Assembly: GCA_003864495.1 (NCBI GenBank)
Contig: ML133461.1
Location: 806,001-870,000 of the forward strand
Reading direction: 5' to 3'
Source of the DNA: Nemopilema nomurai
Lineage: Eukaryota; Cnidaria; Scyphozoa; Rhizostomeae; Rhizostomatidae
Length of the DNA: 64,000 nt
Each line of letters starts with the position of its first letter. The stretch's first letter is position 1. The notes below the pieces were generated by a model. It was given only the letters and a program-made list of their open reading frames with translations, made no database searches and was not told the DNA's origin. Shown one piece after another: positions 25,201 through 37,700 of the stretch. Position numbers and translations under genes: made by a program.

Positions 25201-28200
25201 AAACTGATCAAACCTCAGTTGCTCCCAAATCGAATTTAAGCCTTATCATTTTGATAAAGGAGAACCTTGTTAACTCAATAATAAAAGTTTTCTGGTTAGA
25301 AAGATGTGCTTTCTGTGTTTTTTCCCACAAAGCATGCTGGGAACATGCCTTATTTAATTAAAGCAGCGACTTCAATATCAGGAATCATCTTGGTGTGGCT
25401 TCTACGAAGTTAAGTGCGGCTTCTAAACTTCTCAGTGCGGCTTCTATTCCAGAAGAGCATGCACATGTATTGACAAAGCAATTTATTCACCATTTGTTAT
25501 GCAACACATGTTGAATCTTTCCGTGCAAGCACCACTAAACCAAAGCTAGCCTGATCTTTATACACCGTGGCTTGATGGAAGTAAAGTGTTTGTAAGAAAC
25601 TATGCAATCTGCAGGTAGAGCGAGTTAGATGCCCGCATTCTATTGTTTAATTTGGTGAGACGAATAAAAAGACAGACGTAGCTGAGGGCTCTACTTCCAC
25701 TTCTATGAAATTACGTTGCAAAGTCTTACAGCATTAACGCAAGTTACATCGCGACAACATCTTGGTACACAATGACACCAGTACTGGACTTGAAGGCAAT
25801 TAAATTGTACATAACAGAACTAGTCAGAACTTTTGTCGAAAACGTGTTTGTATAAAGTGTCTCCTCGACCTATCGTTTGACCAAGGTGACCTGAAATCAC
25901 TCTTCTATGGATATCTCTCTCGTACTCACAAACGAAAAATTTCGTTTTCAATTACGGTCTAAGAACAGGGCACTCCTGCCCTTTGACAGGAGGGGCAAGG
26001 GGGTGAATGTGCCTTTTCTGAAAGTGCCCTCTGTCCTAAAGGAACGCAAATCTCTCTATCCTCAACAGGGATTGTACAAAGCATGGTATCGAGAGCGAAT
26101 TTTTACGGCAGTAAAAATTAATTAAGAAGAAGTGAAAAGTCACGGAAAGATGGAATTCCACTCCAAACACTTTTGTTTTATTAGCCAATTGTCAATGTGA
26201 AAGATGCCCTTTAAACCTTTTTTTATGATTTTGCTCTCGGCTGCACTCACGTTTCTCTATGTCCCCTGCCCAATCATCGCTCCGACGTCCACAATCTAAG
26301 AAGTGTCATCGCTTGGACACACCTTCCTCATTATCTTGCTAAGCTAAGGTGAAATTACTTGACCCCTATCTCCCATTGATGAAATATGTCAAATATCTAT
26401 CATGACAGTTGATTCCCTGTATTAAATGGTAAAAGATGCTTTCAACGTGGTTTTTGAAATTAACTCGACAGAAAGAGGCTCAGAGAGCAAAATTATTTGA
26501 CTTTAGAGGTTTACCCATTTACAAGCTTCCGAGTTTTAACCTGACACATTTGATATTGAACTGAGTCACAGTCAAATAGAGCAGAAAGTAGGCCATGTTA
26601 TGAATAGTAATTTCTTGCCTATTCATACATTACCCTTTGCTACAGAGGAAAAAGACAATAATTTCTGACGTCACTCAGTATTCTGTTGTTTGAACCGCTG
26701 TTATTTTTTTGATCCTCCGTAAGAATGGTTTGATTCAGAAAGACTCTGCGTTTTACTCTAATTGCAGTTAATTTGCGTTCTTGCGGTCTTGGCACAAGAG
26801 TCCCAGAAAACATTTCTGTCCTAGTATTTTCAAGCTGTAAATTACTGACGTACTTATTATCCATTACTCATATTTTTCAAGGGTTTGGCATGGTTCATTG
26901 GGTTGTATTTTTCGTGTTAAAGTTTGTGAAGATCTGCAAGTTTTGTAGCATTTTGCATTGAACTTGTTATGTCTAGTGGCAGAAAAAAGCACAATTGCCG
27001 GATGCTTGTGGATTCTATCTTGATTACAATTCCTGCATGAAAAAATATTTGGAACACATCAATACTTTCCCTAGTTTGGCTGGCTTTATTTATTTAACAC
27101 GTGATTGTTGCAAACTCATACCTTCCCTTGTTTTTATCGACACGAAGACTTCCACTGATTAAGGGAAGGGTTCTGCTTGAAAATAAGCTTCATTTTTGCA
27201 GCACAATATTATTTTGATGGAAGGGGTTAGGGATAAGTGGAAAGAATTGTCGATGGTGTTGCAGCATTTCGGACGGCATTCTACGGTCTTAGACATCTTG
27301 AATAAACGGTAGCTGATGAAGCAGGAGAGCCAAGTCAACGTCTTAGCAAAATTAAATTAAAGCTTTATTTGTAGGCCAAGCAGTTGCCCCGTCTTGGAAG
27401 CTTTGACCCAGCTTCTTCGTGTTGTTTTACTTTGTTCTACCGCCGCAAATCCCTGCGCCACCGAGCAGTGCTAGGATTTTTTAATGCCCAAAGTTGGCAA
27501 GCACATGCGCAGTCCATTCCTTCTGATAATTGATGCGGGTCAGTGGTTCTACATTTCATTGTTTTTCAAAATGGAAGATCACTTACGGCGAAACCCTAAT
27601 TCGATGAAATGGCACGGTGGCGTAGAAAATGGATCAGGAAAGTTATTTCTGGTGGATCGCGTATCGATTGCAGCGATATCACAACCACAGACCATGAAAA
27701 ACAAGGATTAACAGAAAACTAATATCAATGGCTTGATGACGTACGAACGAAAATACGAACAAATCATCCAAGGTGTTTTTCACAACTGTGGATGAGATGT
27801 GACGGGCTTTGTGACATAGGAGGTGTGGATATTGAAGGAAATGGATATGATAAACATGCGATATGTTGTTTTTATCCCAGGTCTGCTTTCTTGACCATCT
27901 ACCCTAAATATAGCAATTGTATGACACACAATGCGTCATAAAGCCTTTTTGGATTTCTGAATGATCTAACTGCTGCTTACTAGATGATTTAGCGACCACA
28001 CTGGGTTACTTTTTTGGCCTTTATTAGAATGTGTCTAGGCAAATAACCTACAAAGCCGCCATTTCTTTTGCATCAAACTTGTACAAATGTGACATTGGGT
28101 CAAAGTAGGTTTTAGGTAATGGCCTGATTCCAGTCCATGAAACTAAAGTTTCTATCAGGATTAAAATTCCTCGTCATTTTTCTTCATTTCAAAGGTGACA

Positions 28201-29712
28201 TAGTTAATTTATTGTAAGTATTCTCGTTCTTTAGGAGCACGCATAGAGTGTTGGAACCAGCCCTATTTTGATTACAGTGACTCAGTTCCAGTACATGTTA
28301 TTGTGGAGTCAATCCACCCTTTAACACTGGAGCCAATGATAAGGATTTTCAAACATTTGAGTCCTATCTTTTGTAACACCAACTTCTTCTATGATATTTT
28401 GAACAGAAATTAGGTCTTCTATCAACTTTGGCAGACGTTGTTTACTTGGCGCCCATACAGTTTTGGTACCTTACCCAGGGTACCAGACCCTCTCTTTCAA
28501 ATTAAACATACGAGGTACACTTTTCTGTTGATGAAGTACAATCAGAGGTGCAAGCAGTAACTTCAGTTATTATCAATAAATAATTCTAGAACAGAGTGTC
28601 ATTTGTTAGTAGGATTTCTACTTATAAGGTCTAATTCGTAACCTAAGTACATCAAGAATGGAAAATTCTTAGGCTGATGAATGTTAACGATAAAGTGAGC
28701 CCTCGAATTGCGATAACCTTACGTAGGACGGTTTCTACGATGCCTGGCAGTCTTAAAAAACAAAGTTCCCCACGAGGTTATGTCTCCTTTATTAAGCCTC
28801 TAGTTCTTTATCATTCCGCGAATGATTTGCACAACTCTTTGAAAAGGCATGGCTAACGTTAAGACTAATTTGTTAAGACCTTCAAAGACTCCTCCTTGAC
28901 ATTCACTTAAAAGACCTAACTGCAAAACATGGATGATTGATCACTAAACAGCCACAATTTACATCGCGAGTTTAATCCACGTATCAAGTAATTCATCTCT
29001 AATGAGATTTTAAGATTAATTTGATTGCGTCTGTTATCTAATTTGAAAGCAGATAAGCCATTTTTGCATGCGCTAAAAAAGTCGGTAATATTGGCAATTA
29101 TGAACATTTCCATATTCATTAGAGGCACTGCTTAATTTCCGGACTATACGTAGTCACTTCCAATCCCTGTTAGTGGGTATCCAAGGGTAGCCAACCCTAA
29201 GATGGCTATAAATGTGAAAGCAATACTAGTTTTAGGAGACCCTTCCATGCAATTGATTGCCACCAAGATACGCACTCACTGTTAGCAGAAACAAAAGCAG
29301 GCCTTCATATCAATAGAGAATCAAGTTCTACAATTCACTATCACGTAAAATTGACCTTGCTCCCATTGCCTTTAGGTAGTTATTGTATATTGCAATCCTT
29401 TCTTGAAGAGCTATCATAACGGGACGCCTTTTGTGTTATCTTACTGCCTTTTGTTACTGGTCACTGAGTGAACCGCCCAGAGACTAACTAGCTAGCCTGA
29501 ATTATTAGACAATGGAGGTTGCTGCATGTTCGCAATATTTGTGGCTGTGAATTGATGCAAATCATAGTTGGGTTAATAAAATAGAAGAATGCGGGTATCT
29601 TCGAAAGGCATTCACTATTTTATTCGTGTACACATTACAAAAGAAACAGAGCCAAAAGACAGTAGACCTCATGTCAGAAATAGCCCCCTTGATATGAATG
29701 CATTTTCTACAG

Positions 29713-30006
29713 GCAATCTCCAGACCACAGAATCCAGTGAGGCTGAAATGCAGACCATTGCCAAGGTAACCCAGTCCTGTCTAGAGACGTCGGGTCTCCT
29801 ACACTTTATCTTGGTTAGCATCCCACAGGAAGACACACCTGACCCGGATGTTATTGCAATGATAGTTTTCTGGATCTACCACCTTTCTCGTGAAGCTGGG
29901 TTTAGCTACGCATACTGCTCCTATGTACCAATCGACTGGCATAGTCAACAAGGAGGTTTGAGTGCAGTTTTGGAGCTCGCAAAAGGAGCGCAAAGAAGAA
30001 AACAAG
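29713..30006 (+). CDS. Orphan exon-like ORF, function unknown
   Basis: A 294-bp segment has a good acceptor before it (TTTTCTACAG) and a donor after it (CAAG then GTAACT), and is phase 1 at both ends, so it could be an internal cassette exon. The frame extends upstream to an ATG at 29589, so an unspliced reading is also possible. The 98 residues look protein-like: a hydrophobic stretch (LLHFILVSI), an acidic QEDTPDPD turn, an aromatic segment (SYAYCSYVPIDW) and a basic end (GAQRRKQG). I recognise no family and find no partner exons nearby. It may be a piece of an unseen gene, a pseudogene or transposon debris. Confidence 0.3.
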
Positions 30007-33000
30007 GTAACTCGGGCACATGGTATGTAAATGTTTCTTTTGTTTGAAAGTTAAATTCAGCCAAAAGCAATTAATTTCAACTTTGCCCGGAACACTAGAT
30101 GTCGGGTCACGGCACCATTCAACACAAATAAATTATGTTTTTCGAAAATAGAAAAGCATGGTGATGTTTGTGAAGCCTCGCAAAAAGACCTGTTCTTGTG
30201 GAAGTATTGTTGTGTACAAGCTCAGAAAAGAAATCTCCATACCTACGTCATTGGATATCGGGTTCAAGAGTGCAAGAGAGGCTCTAGGATGATACAGAGA
30301 TTTTGAATGAGCCACTGTTGTTTTTCAGCTTGCACCAAAGTTATGGGCCTGCATTATGAGGTGCTCCGGTAAGTAAAATAAAATTCAATAAAATGATAAG
30401 AAGTTATTAAAGCAAGAGCGTTCCCATAATATACAATAAAATTGGTTCCATTTCAAATAAACAGAGAAGAAAAATATCATTGAACAGCCACAGAATCATT
30501 GACATTCATGACATACATTGTACACAAAAATGTAAAAGGAACGTTCATGAATTTTAATCACAAAAAACCTATTACAAGTGATAGATTTTGGTGAGCAATA
30601 CATAAAAAGGAATAAGAACCAAAAGTTTTACAAGCATTATCCTATATTTTTTAAAAGCATATTATGAAGAGTGTGTAAGATATCTAGTTAGTCACTGCTG
30701 GAAGGGGCAAAAAAATTACCAGTTGTTTTATAAGAGAACAGAGCTTCTTTTGTCCACTGCTTCTGTTGTAGAGTGCAAGGCCAACTTTGATAAAAATAAA
30801 GATTGAATTGCATTATTGAATTATTTGATCTGCATATCTGAAGGAACGCCTGATGGCAAGCTAGGCTTTGTCGTGATACAACCAGGAAAAGCGTAGCCTG
30901 AAAGTACATGCCAGTTGTTTGGGCTGTGGCCTCAATACGGAAGCTTTTCTGTCCCGATTCACTAGCAATAACTTTATGTTTTCGGAGAAGTTTTTTAAGG
31001 AAAATACCGTAAAGTGTCTAGCGGAGAAAATGACAGCAGTATTTGAGTAAGCTAACAGAGTAAGCTTAAATTCCCGTTACTCTGGTTTCATGTTTCTAAG
31101 CCATTGTTCATAGAAACACGGACTTGATCTTATCGTTCTTATCTATCCTCCATCAAGTTATTCACTCTAACTTTAACCAAACTGTATCAGCGGGATAACT
31201 GATTATGATAATTATATTAATTATGCTACGAAAGTATATCTGGATGGTGCACTTGAAGTTGGAAGCTCAATGCGCATGCTCAGAGTAGCAGTAAACCTAC
31301 GCGGGCTCACTACGTCCTATCAAAGCTGATGTGTTTAGGTTGTAAGCCAAAACAGTATCAATTCGATTGAACAGAAGATACTCACTGGGACTATTGATCA
31401 GAGAAACTGCTCCCAAGCGAAATTTTACTGATTAAATTGACAACGAAATCTGTTTACCTCCTAATATACTTTTAAATTCAGTACTATATTAGAAAATGAA
31501 CTTCATGCTTCGCTGCTATGGTAAAAATCTGGAAATGTTTCCTTAACCAAATCGAAGTATGTAACAAAAGAGAATTGTGATGTTTTGACTGAAGAGCATT
31601 CTTAGCATAGGTTACAATGTTTGCCTACCATATCTTAGCTTTAAAATTACCTTGCCACTGACATTTCAATCTGTAGGATGTTTCCCTCTCCTCAATGATG
31701 GCCAATAATGCCAACTGGCAGCGCATCTCTGTTAATCTACCTTTCACGATATTTTTACATTTGATCCTGCTTATAGCGCGTCAGCATTGCTAATTCATAG
31801 TTTGTACTTCATAATTCAAATAAGCGTAGTTTCAGTTTATACCAATCGGGAACCAACTTTGAATTGAGAAATTTATACTCAATTGAGCTATTTAATGATA
31901 TTTGTGATATTTAATCAGGCTCAAAGACCCCTTGAAAGCTGTTTCACTAAGGAATTGACTCACACTCTTATTACAACATACATTTAATTGATTAGCGCTA
32001 AACTCAGTAATGGTGTTAGATATACACAGAGGATGCTAATAATACCACCAAGTGTACAATGCCAGGCTAGGCCTGTTTTCATTCCTTGATAGGGACTAAT
32101 TTTTTCAATCTTCACGCTAACTAAAGCAGCAACTATTTTCTACGACCAAGTAACAGTGCATAGCCACAACTTCAGAAAAACCAGCAACCTCATGGGTAGG
32201 ATATTAAAATGATTTTCAAATGAATTTGTTTGCTAGCTTAGTCGGGACTTGCATCTTTTAAAAGGAAAAGTAGAAAAATTGTATTCATACTGAATGTTGC
32301 TTATTTGATAATGGAAACAACAGGGAGTTTCGATAATGGAAAATATTAAGTCAAAAATAAATCAATATCCATGTCCCTAAATCAATGTGGCTGATTCGAT
32401 TGTAACGAGTCTCGCTTGACGAATTAAATGGTCTTAGCACAGGACGATATGTTCCACTGACCAAACCCTTCTTATTACCATTGTTTTTCTCGTCTAGACA
32501 TAAACACTGAGGTGTAAATATATTGAACCCTGCACCAAAAGTAAAACCAAACGTAGACAACTATTTGCTTTGTGTTCTTTGCTATCACACTCCTAGCCCC
32601 TAAAACTCACAAAAAATCACCCATTTATACACCCTGGGCTTCAAACGTTCATCATTCTAGGAAATCACTTCCTTTCACTTTGAACATCACTGTTCTATAT
32701 TAAGTTTAATAAAAGTACTGCCCAAGACAGGTTGTCTTCCCAAAGAATTTTCTACTGGCTTTGCTGGAACATTTATCTAGGGTCCAACAGAGAGATGCTT
32801 CTTGATTTTAGCTAGCATACAATATTGGATCCCCCGACCGTGAGAAATATCGGCTAGGCAGCTTTTCTTGTATGATTTCACTGCCAAGACTAATACAGAA
32901 GATAGTCATTTGAAAGGAAGAGTTTTGCATTGAAAGGGATTGATCAGAGATATAATGATTGGGGTTCAGGGCGGGAGGGGTGCAATGTCAAATATTTAAA

Positions 33001-34669
33001 AAAGTATAAGGGCTCAGCCCCCACCAATGGTTCACGCATAGAAAGAGCGTAGAAATATCAGAGCTTTGACCTTTTGGAGGAGGTCCCGCCTTGTGCTGGT
33101 GGTATTCCTTCCTGCTTACCCACTAATTGCCCAACGTGCTCTCGTGTTTTAAAGCATCACAGAGAATGGTTTGGTAAGTTACAAAATAATCAGAAGAGAT
33201 ATACCGTAATTACATATTATAATAACCGACGTTCTGAAGTCTTTATTCAATCCGCAAAAGGCAGTACAGAGTCTCAGGGACTTCGCCCAATAACCTCTCG
33301 CACTAAAGTAGGGTCCCCGTTGCTAAAACTTTACTACTACATCCTTGAAATTGGTCAGATTTTGGCTTAATAGCTAAAGATCCATTACGGGACGTTCTGT
33401 CATACAATTTCCTGGATTTATTTTCTCGAGTCACGGAATTGAATGAGTATAAATGTCATTATGAAAATCTATGAAGTTAATCTTTAAAGAGATTAACATG
33501 GTCACGAAAAGATTCCTCCACTGATCTTTATCAAAAAAATAACTTATTTCCGTATTAAAATATGTATGATTTTCTTAGATATGGTTATTGCAATAATGAA
33601 ATCAAAAACTTTCGTACCGGATGCAAAACATATGATTACATAGTCAGTTTCCTGAGGTTTCTGGGTTTTATGTGAATTAATACCTTATATCTTGTTATGA
33701 AGAGATTGCCTAGCTCTAGCGGCTTTGCATGTGGTTGGATGAGATAAACTTGATGTTTGTTTTTTGGACACGTAGATTCTTCGATGAAACCTACTTATTC
33801 TCAAGTCCCCTTGAAATTTGAACGATGTTATCCAGATGAACCAAAAGGAAGAGAAACACTTCCTAATGCCCTATTCTGAAGGACTATTCTGCGTATATGA
33901 CGAATGACGATGTTTGGTTTAAGCTCAATTCTCTTCAACCAAGAACGGAATGTCGGGACCATAAGTTTCGGATGCTACCACGCTACTATTTCTTTCTCTA
34001 ACTTTCGCATACCTACTATTACCCATATTTTCGCTACTTTTGTATGTCGCTAATCATGCATTCATGAGTTAGGCCATGGCAGTCAAGGTTGGCTCTGTTC
34101 AACATTAGGAAGATGTTCTTTTGGACCCTGTCATGGAAATCATCGCTCGTTCCTACTACATAATGCAGCCTCTATTGGGCTAAAGAATCTGAGATTAAGC
34201 GAGTATGCGTCATCATGGTAATTAAAGGACTTTTCGGAGCGCCCAAGCTTTTGTGAATTAGGAAGCTACGATGACCAAATCAACAAGCTTTCTTCCATAC
34301 GGCAGTGTTACGCCATATTACAGCTTCTGTAAAAATGCGCTCAGAAGTGCTCACAAATGCGCCACTCAATAAACTTGTATAAGTTTTTGAGAACCTCTAA
34401 ATAAAGCACCTAGAAGCAATGTCTAAAGAATTTGATCATATATCTGAAAAGGTAATTAAAAATACATCTAAATGTGAAAACATAATCTAAATGTGCTACA
34501 AATAGGCTGAGATCTTGCCGCATAAACACAAAATATTTAATTGATCATAGGTTGCCAAATTTTTAATAAATCTACCTGATTCTTCCAATTTTTAGTTATT
34601 TTGGTATTAGGTGACCAAATTATTGTTAGTGTTTGGAAATTCTCAAAGAAGATTTTTGATGACGTCACA

Positions 34670-34677
34670 CCTAGGTA
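34670..34677. promoter_or_regulatory. Perfect CRE (TGACGTCA) upstream of LDAH
   Basis: The full 8-bp palindrome TGACGTCA lies about 100 bases before the LDAH start codon, where a proximal promoter is expected. CREB/ATF-type factors bind this site; use here is inferred. Confidence 0.4.
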
Positions 34678-34774
34678 CACTATCCTGGAACAAGGGCCCT
34701 CGCGTAAAGATATGAGAATTCAATTCAATTTTCAAAAGGACTTTAACCCGAACAGCAGGTCCCTAAAAAGCAAA

Positions 34775-37700
34775 ATGGCGGCGGAAGAATACACTCCGTG
34801 TTGCTCTTTAGAGGTACATAGAAGTGTTGAAGATGTTTACAATTCGCCGACGTTGGTGTTGCAGATCGGCAAAGAAAGCCATTCAAAGTTCTGTGTGGTG
34901 GTTGTTACTGGGAACCCTGGCATGATCGAGTTCTATGAGATTTTTATGCTGCAACTACACAGGGCTTCAAAATGCCATTTACAAGTGATGGGGATATCCC
35001 AAGCCGGTAAGTATACTGATGGTTAAATTCACGGCATTTCAGTTCCTCATTGCTCTGGTTTTGATTCCGCTGATGACTTATTGACTGAGTCGTTCCGATT
35101 TTAAGCACCAATTTGATTTGATTTGATTTAATTCAATGCATTGACATATCCATTAATGGACATCTGTCGGCGCTAATGCAGTATCGTCCTCTCCATGATC
35201 CACAGGTCCTACATAGATAAATTAAACACCAAACGATAGCATTTGATGTGCCTATTAATATGAGACCATCGGCAGGTTTATAGGTAAAAGTTTCGAAAAG
35301 TTATAGCAAAATTATGTTTCACGCGTACCGTCGATCAAGTGTCGGCCCATTTGTCTTTCCTAGTACTAGTAGCGGAAATACAGACCCACGGAAGTGCTTG
35401 TTACTGGTTTTCCACTGTTCCCTACACTCCTTGCTATGCCAGTTTATCATTGACTTCTGTAAACATCCCGCAGTATGACGCAATTTGAAGTTTAACAGAA
35501 ATTGACTGGCTTGAGAAAGGAAGATAAACTTACCCCTATAACCATAACGAGCTTGGTATCGCTGTTGCCCCTCTTTACCTTTAGTTGGAACAAAGTTTTG
35601 TTTGCCGTTTGCAAAACATAACATGATACCACAATGAAGTGCAGTTGCGTTAGAAAAACAACACAGCATAAAAATCATATATTTATAGGCCAAGTACAAG
35701 CACTTCTTCACCCGCTCTATAAATTGTGTCCTTGAAGCCTTGAAATTGTCTAGAAAATGATAATCTTCTTCTGTAGATAAAAGCTTGGAAATAAGATTCT
35801 GGTTTTTAGATTTAAGACATGTTTTTATTTACTTTTGCTTTCCAATTTAAGCATTTCAATGATAATTTTATATGTGTCAATAGTGCTGACTAGTTAGAAT
35901 AGGGATCAAAGTGCAATAGTTTTCTCCTTTAGAAATCAAAAGAAGAAATCTCTTCTGTCTCCTTTTCTTGATTTTTCTGGAAATAAACCTAAGATATATC
36001 TTACTAATGTTTTGTAATCATCCTGTACCAAGCAGCCTTCCTCATTCCATGCATTGTTTTGGGTTAAGACCATCTCCCACTACACTTCCCTGAAGCAGTA
36101 TTCATCAATGTTCACACATGACTCGAGGTAGTAAGTTAACACATTATATTTACATGTGATATTAATATGATGTCAATCAGACCCTGATAGGTTAATTTGA
36201 AATTGTGTCTGTTCAATCAGGATATTTCCTTATTAGTGCTACAAACTTGAAGTTGAAATACTTAAAGGCCATTTATGTATTTATGAAAACCAATGCAAGA
36301 AACAACAATTGTAACAAATTTAGAACTTTCAGATTAATCAGGTTTCTAATGAAAGCTGATCAAGAACTTAAATTTTCCTTATTTGCCAGGTGAACCTACT
36401 ATACTTTAGGTCATTACAACAGTGAAATAGTATTCTCTCGTAGCTGGAGGAAAATTTATCACACATTGTTCTACTATTCTATAATTCTTTATGTTCATTA
36501 TCAAAACCTTAATACACCTCAAGCCTTCAATGAAATTGCACTTTTGGTGACCAGTGGCAGTAGCGTTTGGTATTCTTTCAGCAGCACTGAATCCTACAGA
36601 TGATCTAAACTCTGTGTTACCATCAATCATGAAAATGGTGACCATACATTTTGACATAAAGTAGCTCTGGCCATCATCTGAAGTTGATTGTTGTTGATTA
36701 CTATACTCAAAGCTACTTTGATTCTACTGCATTTAGTATGAATGAATCAAGTTTCTGCATTATGGGAAATTGACCAAACTGTTTCCCAAACCTTTTAGCA
36801 GACACTGCATAGGAAATTTCCTGATTTGTTTAGTGGGATCTTCTTGTATTGCAAGGACACAACTTTCATTTTACTGACATTTGCTCTTCCATCTTATTTG
36901 TCCAACTGGCAAAGGGCTGTTTGAGTGCATTTAGTGAACCTTCAAGAAGAACAGGTAATAAGCACAAAGCATTTTCATGGTAGCTAAGTCCTGAATTCTC
37001 TTTAAGGAGCCTCCAGGAAGATAATGAAAAGCAGTGGACTGGTGACTGGGCCTTGATGTACACCCACCTTAACATGCATATCTTCCCCAACTTTCCATTT
37101 ACCCACAAATAATATCATAAAAGCGTGTATGATGTGCTTATCAAGGCCAAGTTTTCTTATTAACCAATTCACAACCTTTCTGTGCCATTGATCGAAACAT
37201 GAACAAGGCATGATGCTTTTAGCTTGTTGTCATCACTGAAAACAAATGGACCACCATAATTTTTAATGCGGGAGTCGCTGATGATGTCTTTGCCATAGCG
37301 ATTATGCTTTAGTCTAGCTGCAAAACTTCTCTTTTGAGTCCACAAGAAGTTTTTTCAATTACATTCAACCTTCTTAAACAGAATTTGATTGTCTTTTATC
37401 AAGATTTTTGCTGATGGGTTAGGAAGTCAGATTGAGTATCAGGACCTTAGAATTTCCAGACTTTAAATTTTAAAACATTTGATTTCTTTTGGCTGTTAAC
37501 AGATTTGATGTGAAGATCGCAAAGCTTGTGTTGACTGAAGACTTTTTAACTACGAAAGACTTTCACATCTTTGAAGAGTTTTCTATCCCGTTATTTTGTA
37601 ATAATATAGTCAATCTGGGTGTTTGATCCCTTAGCATTACTTTGTAGACCAAAACAAATGGTCTGTTTTGATAAAAGATATGGCATAAGAGGGATATTCA

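Larger units (their letters stand above)
21169..34600. other. Intergenic region between the four-domain gene and LDAH
   Basis: About 13.4 kb with no supported gene apart from one exon-like ORF at 29.7 kb. It holds a G14 run (21879-21892) and a TTG/CTG triplet tract (22147-22229). Short frames occur on both strands but lack homology, codon bias or paired splice sites. Confidence 0.6.
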
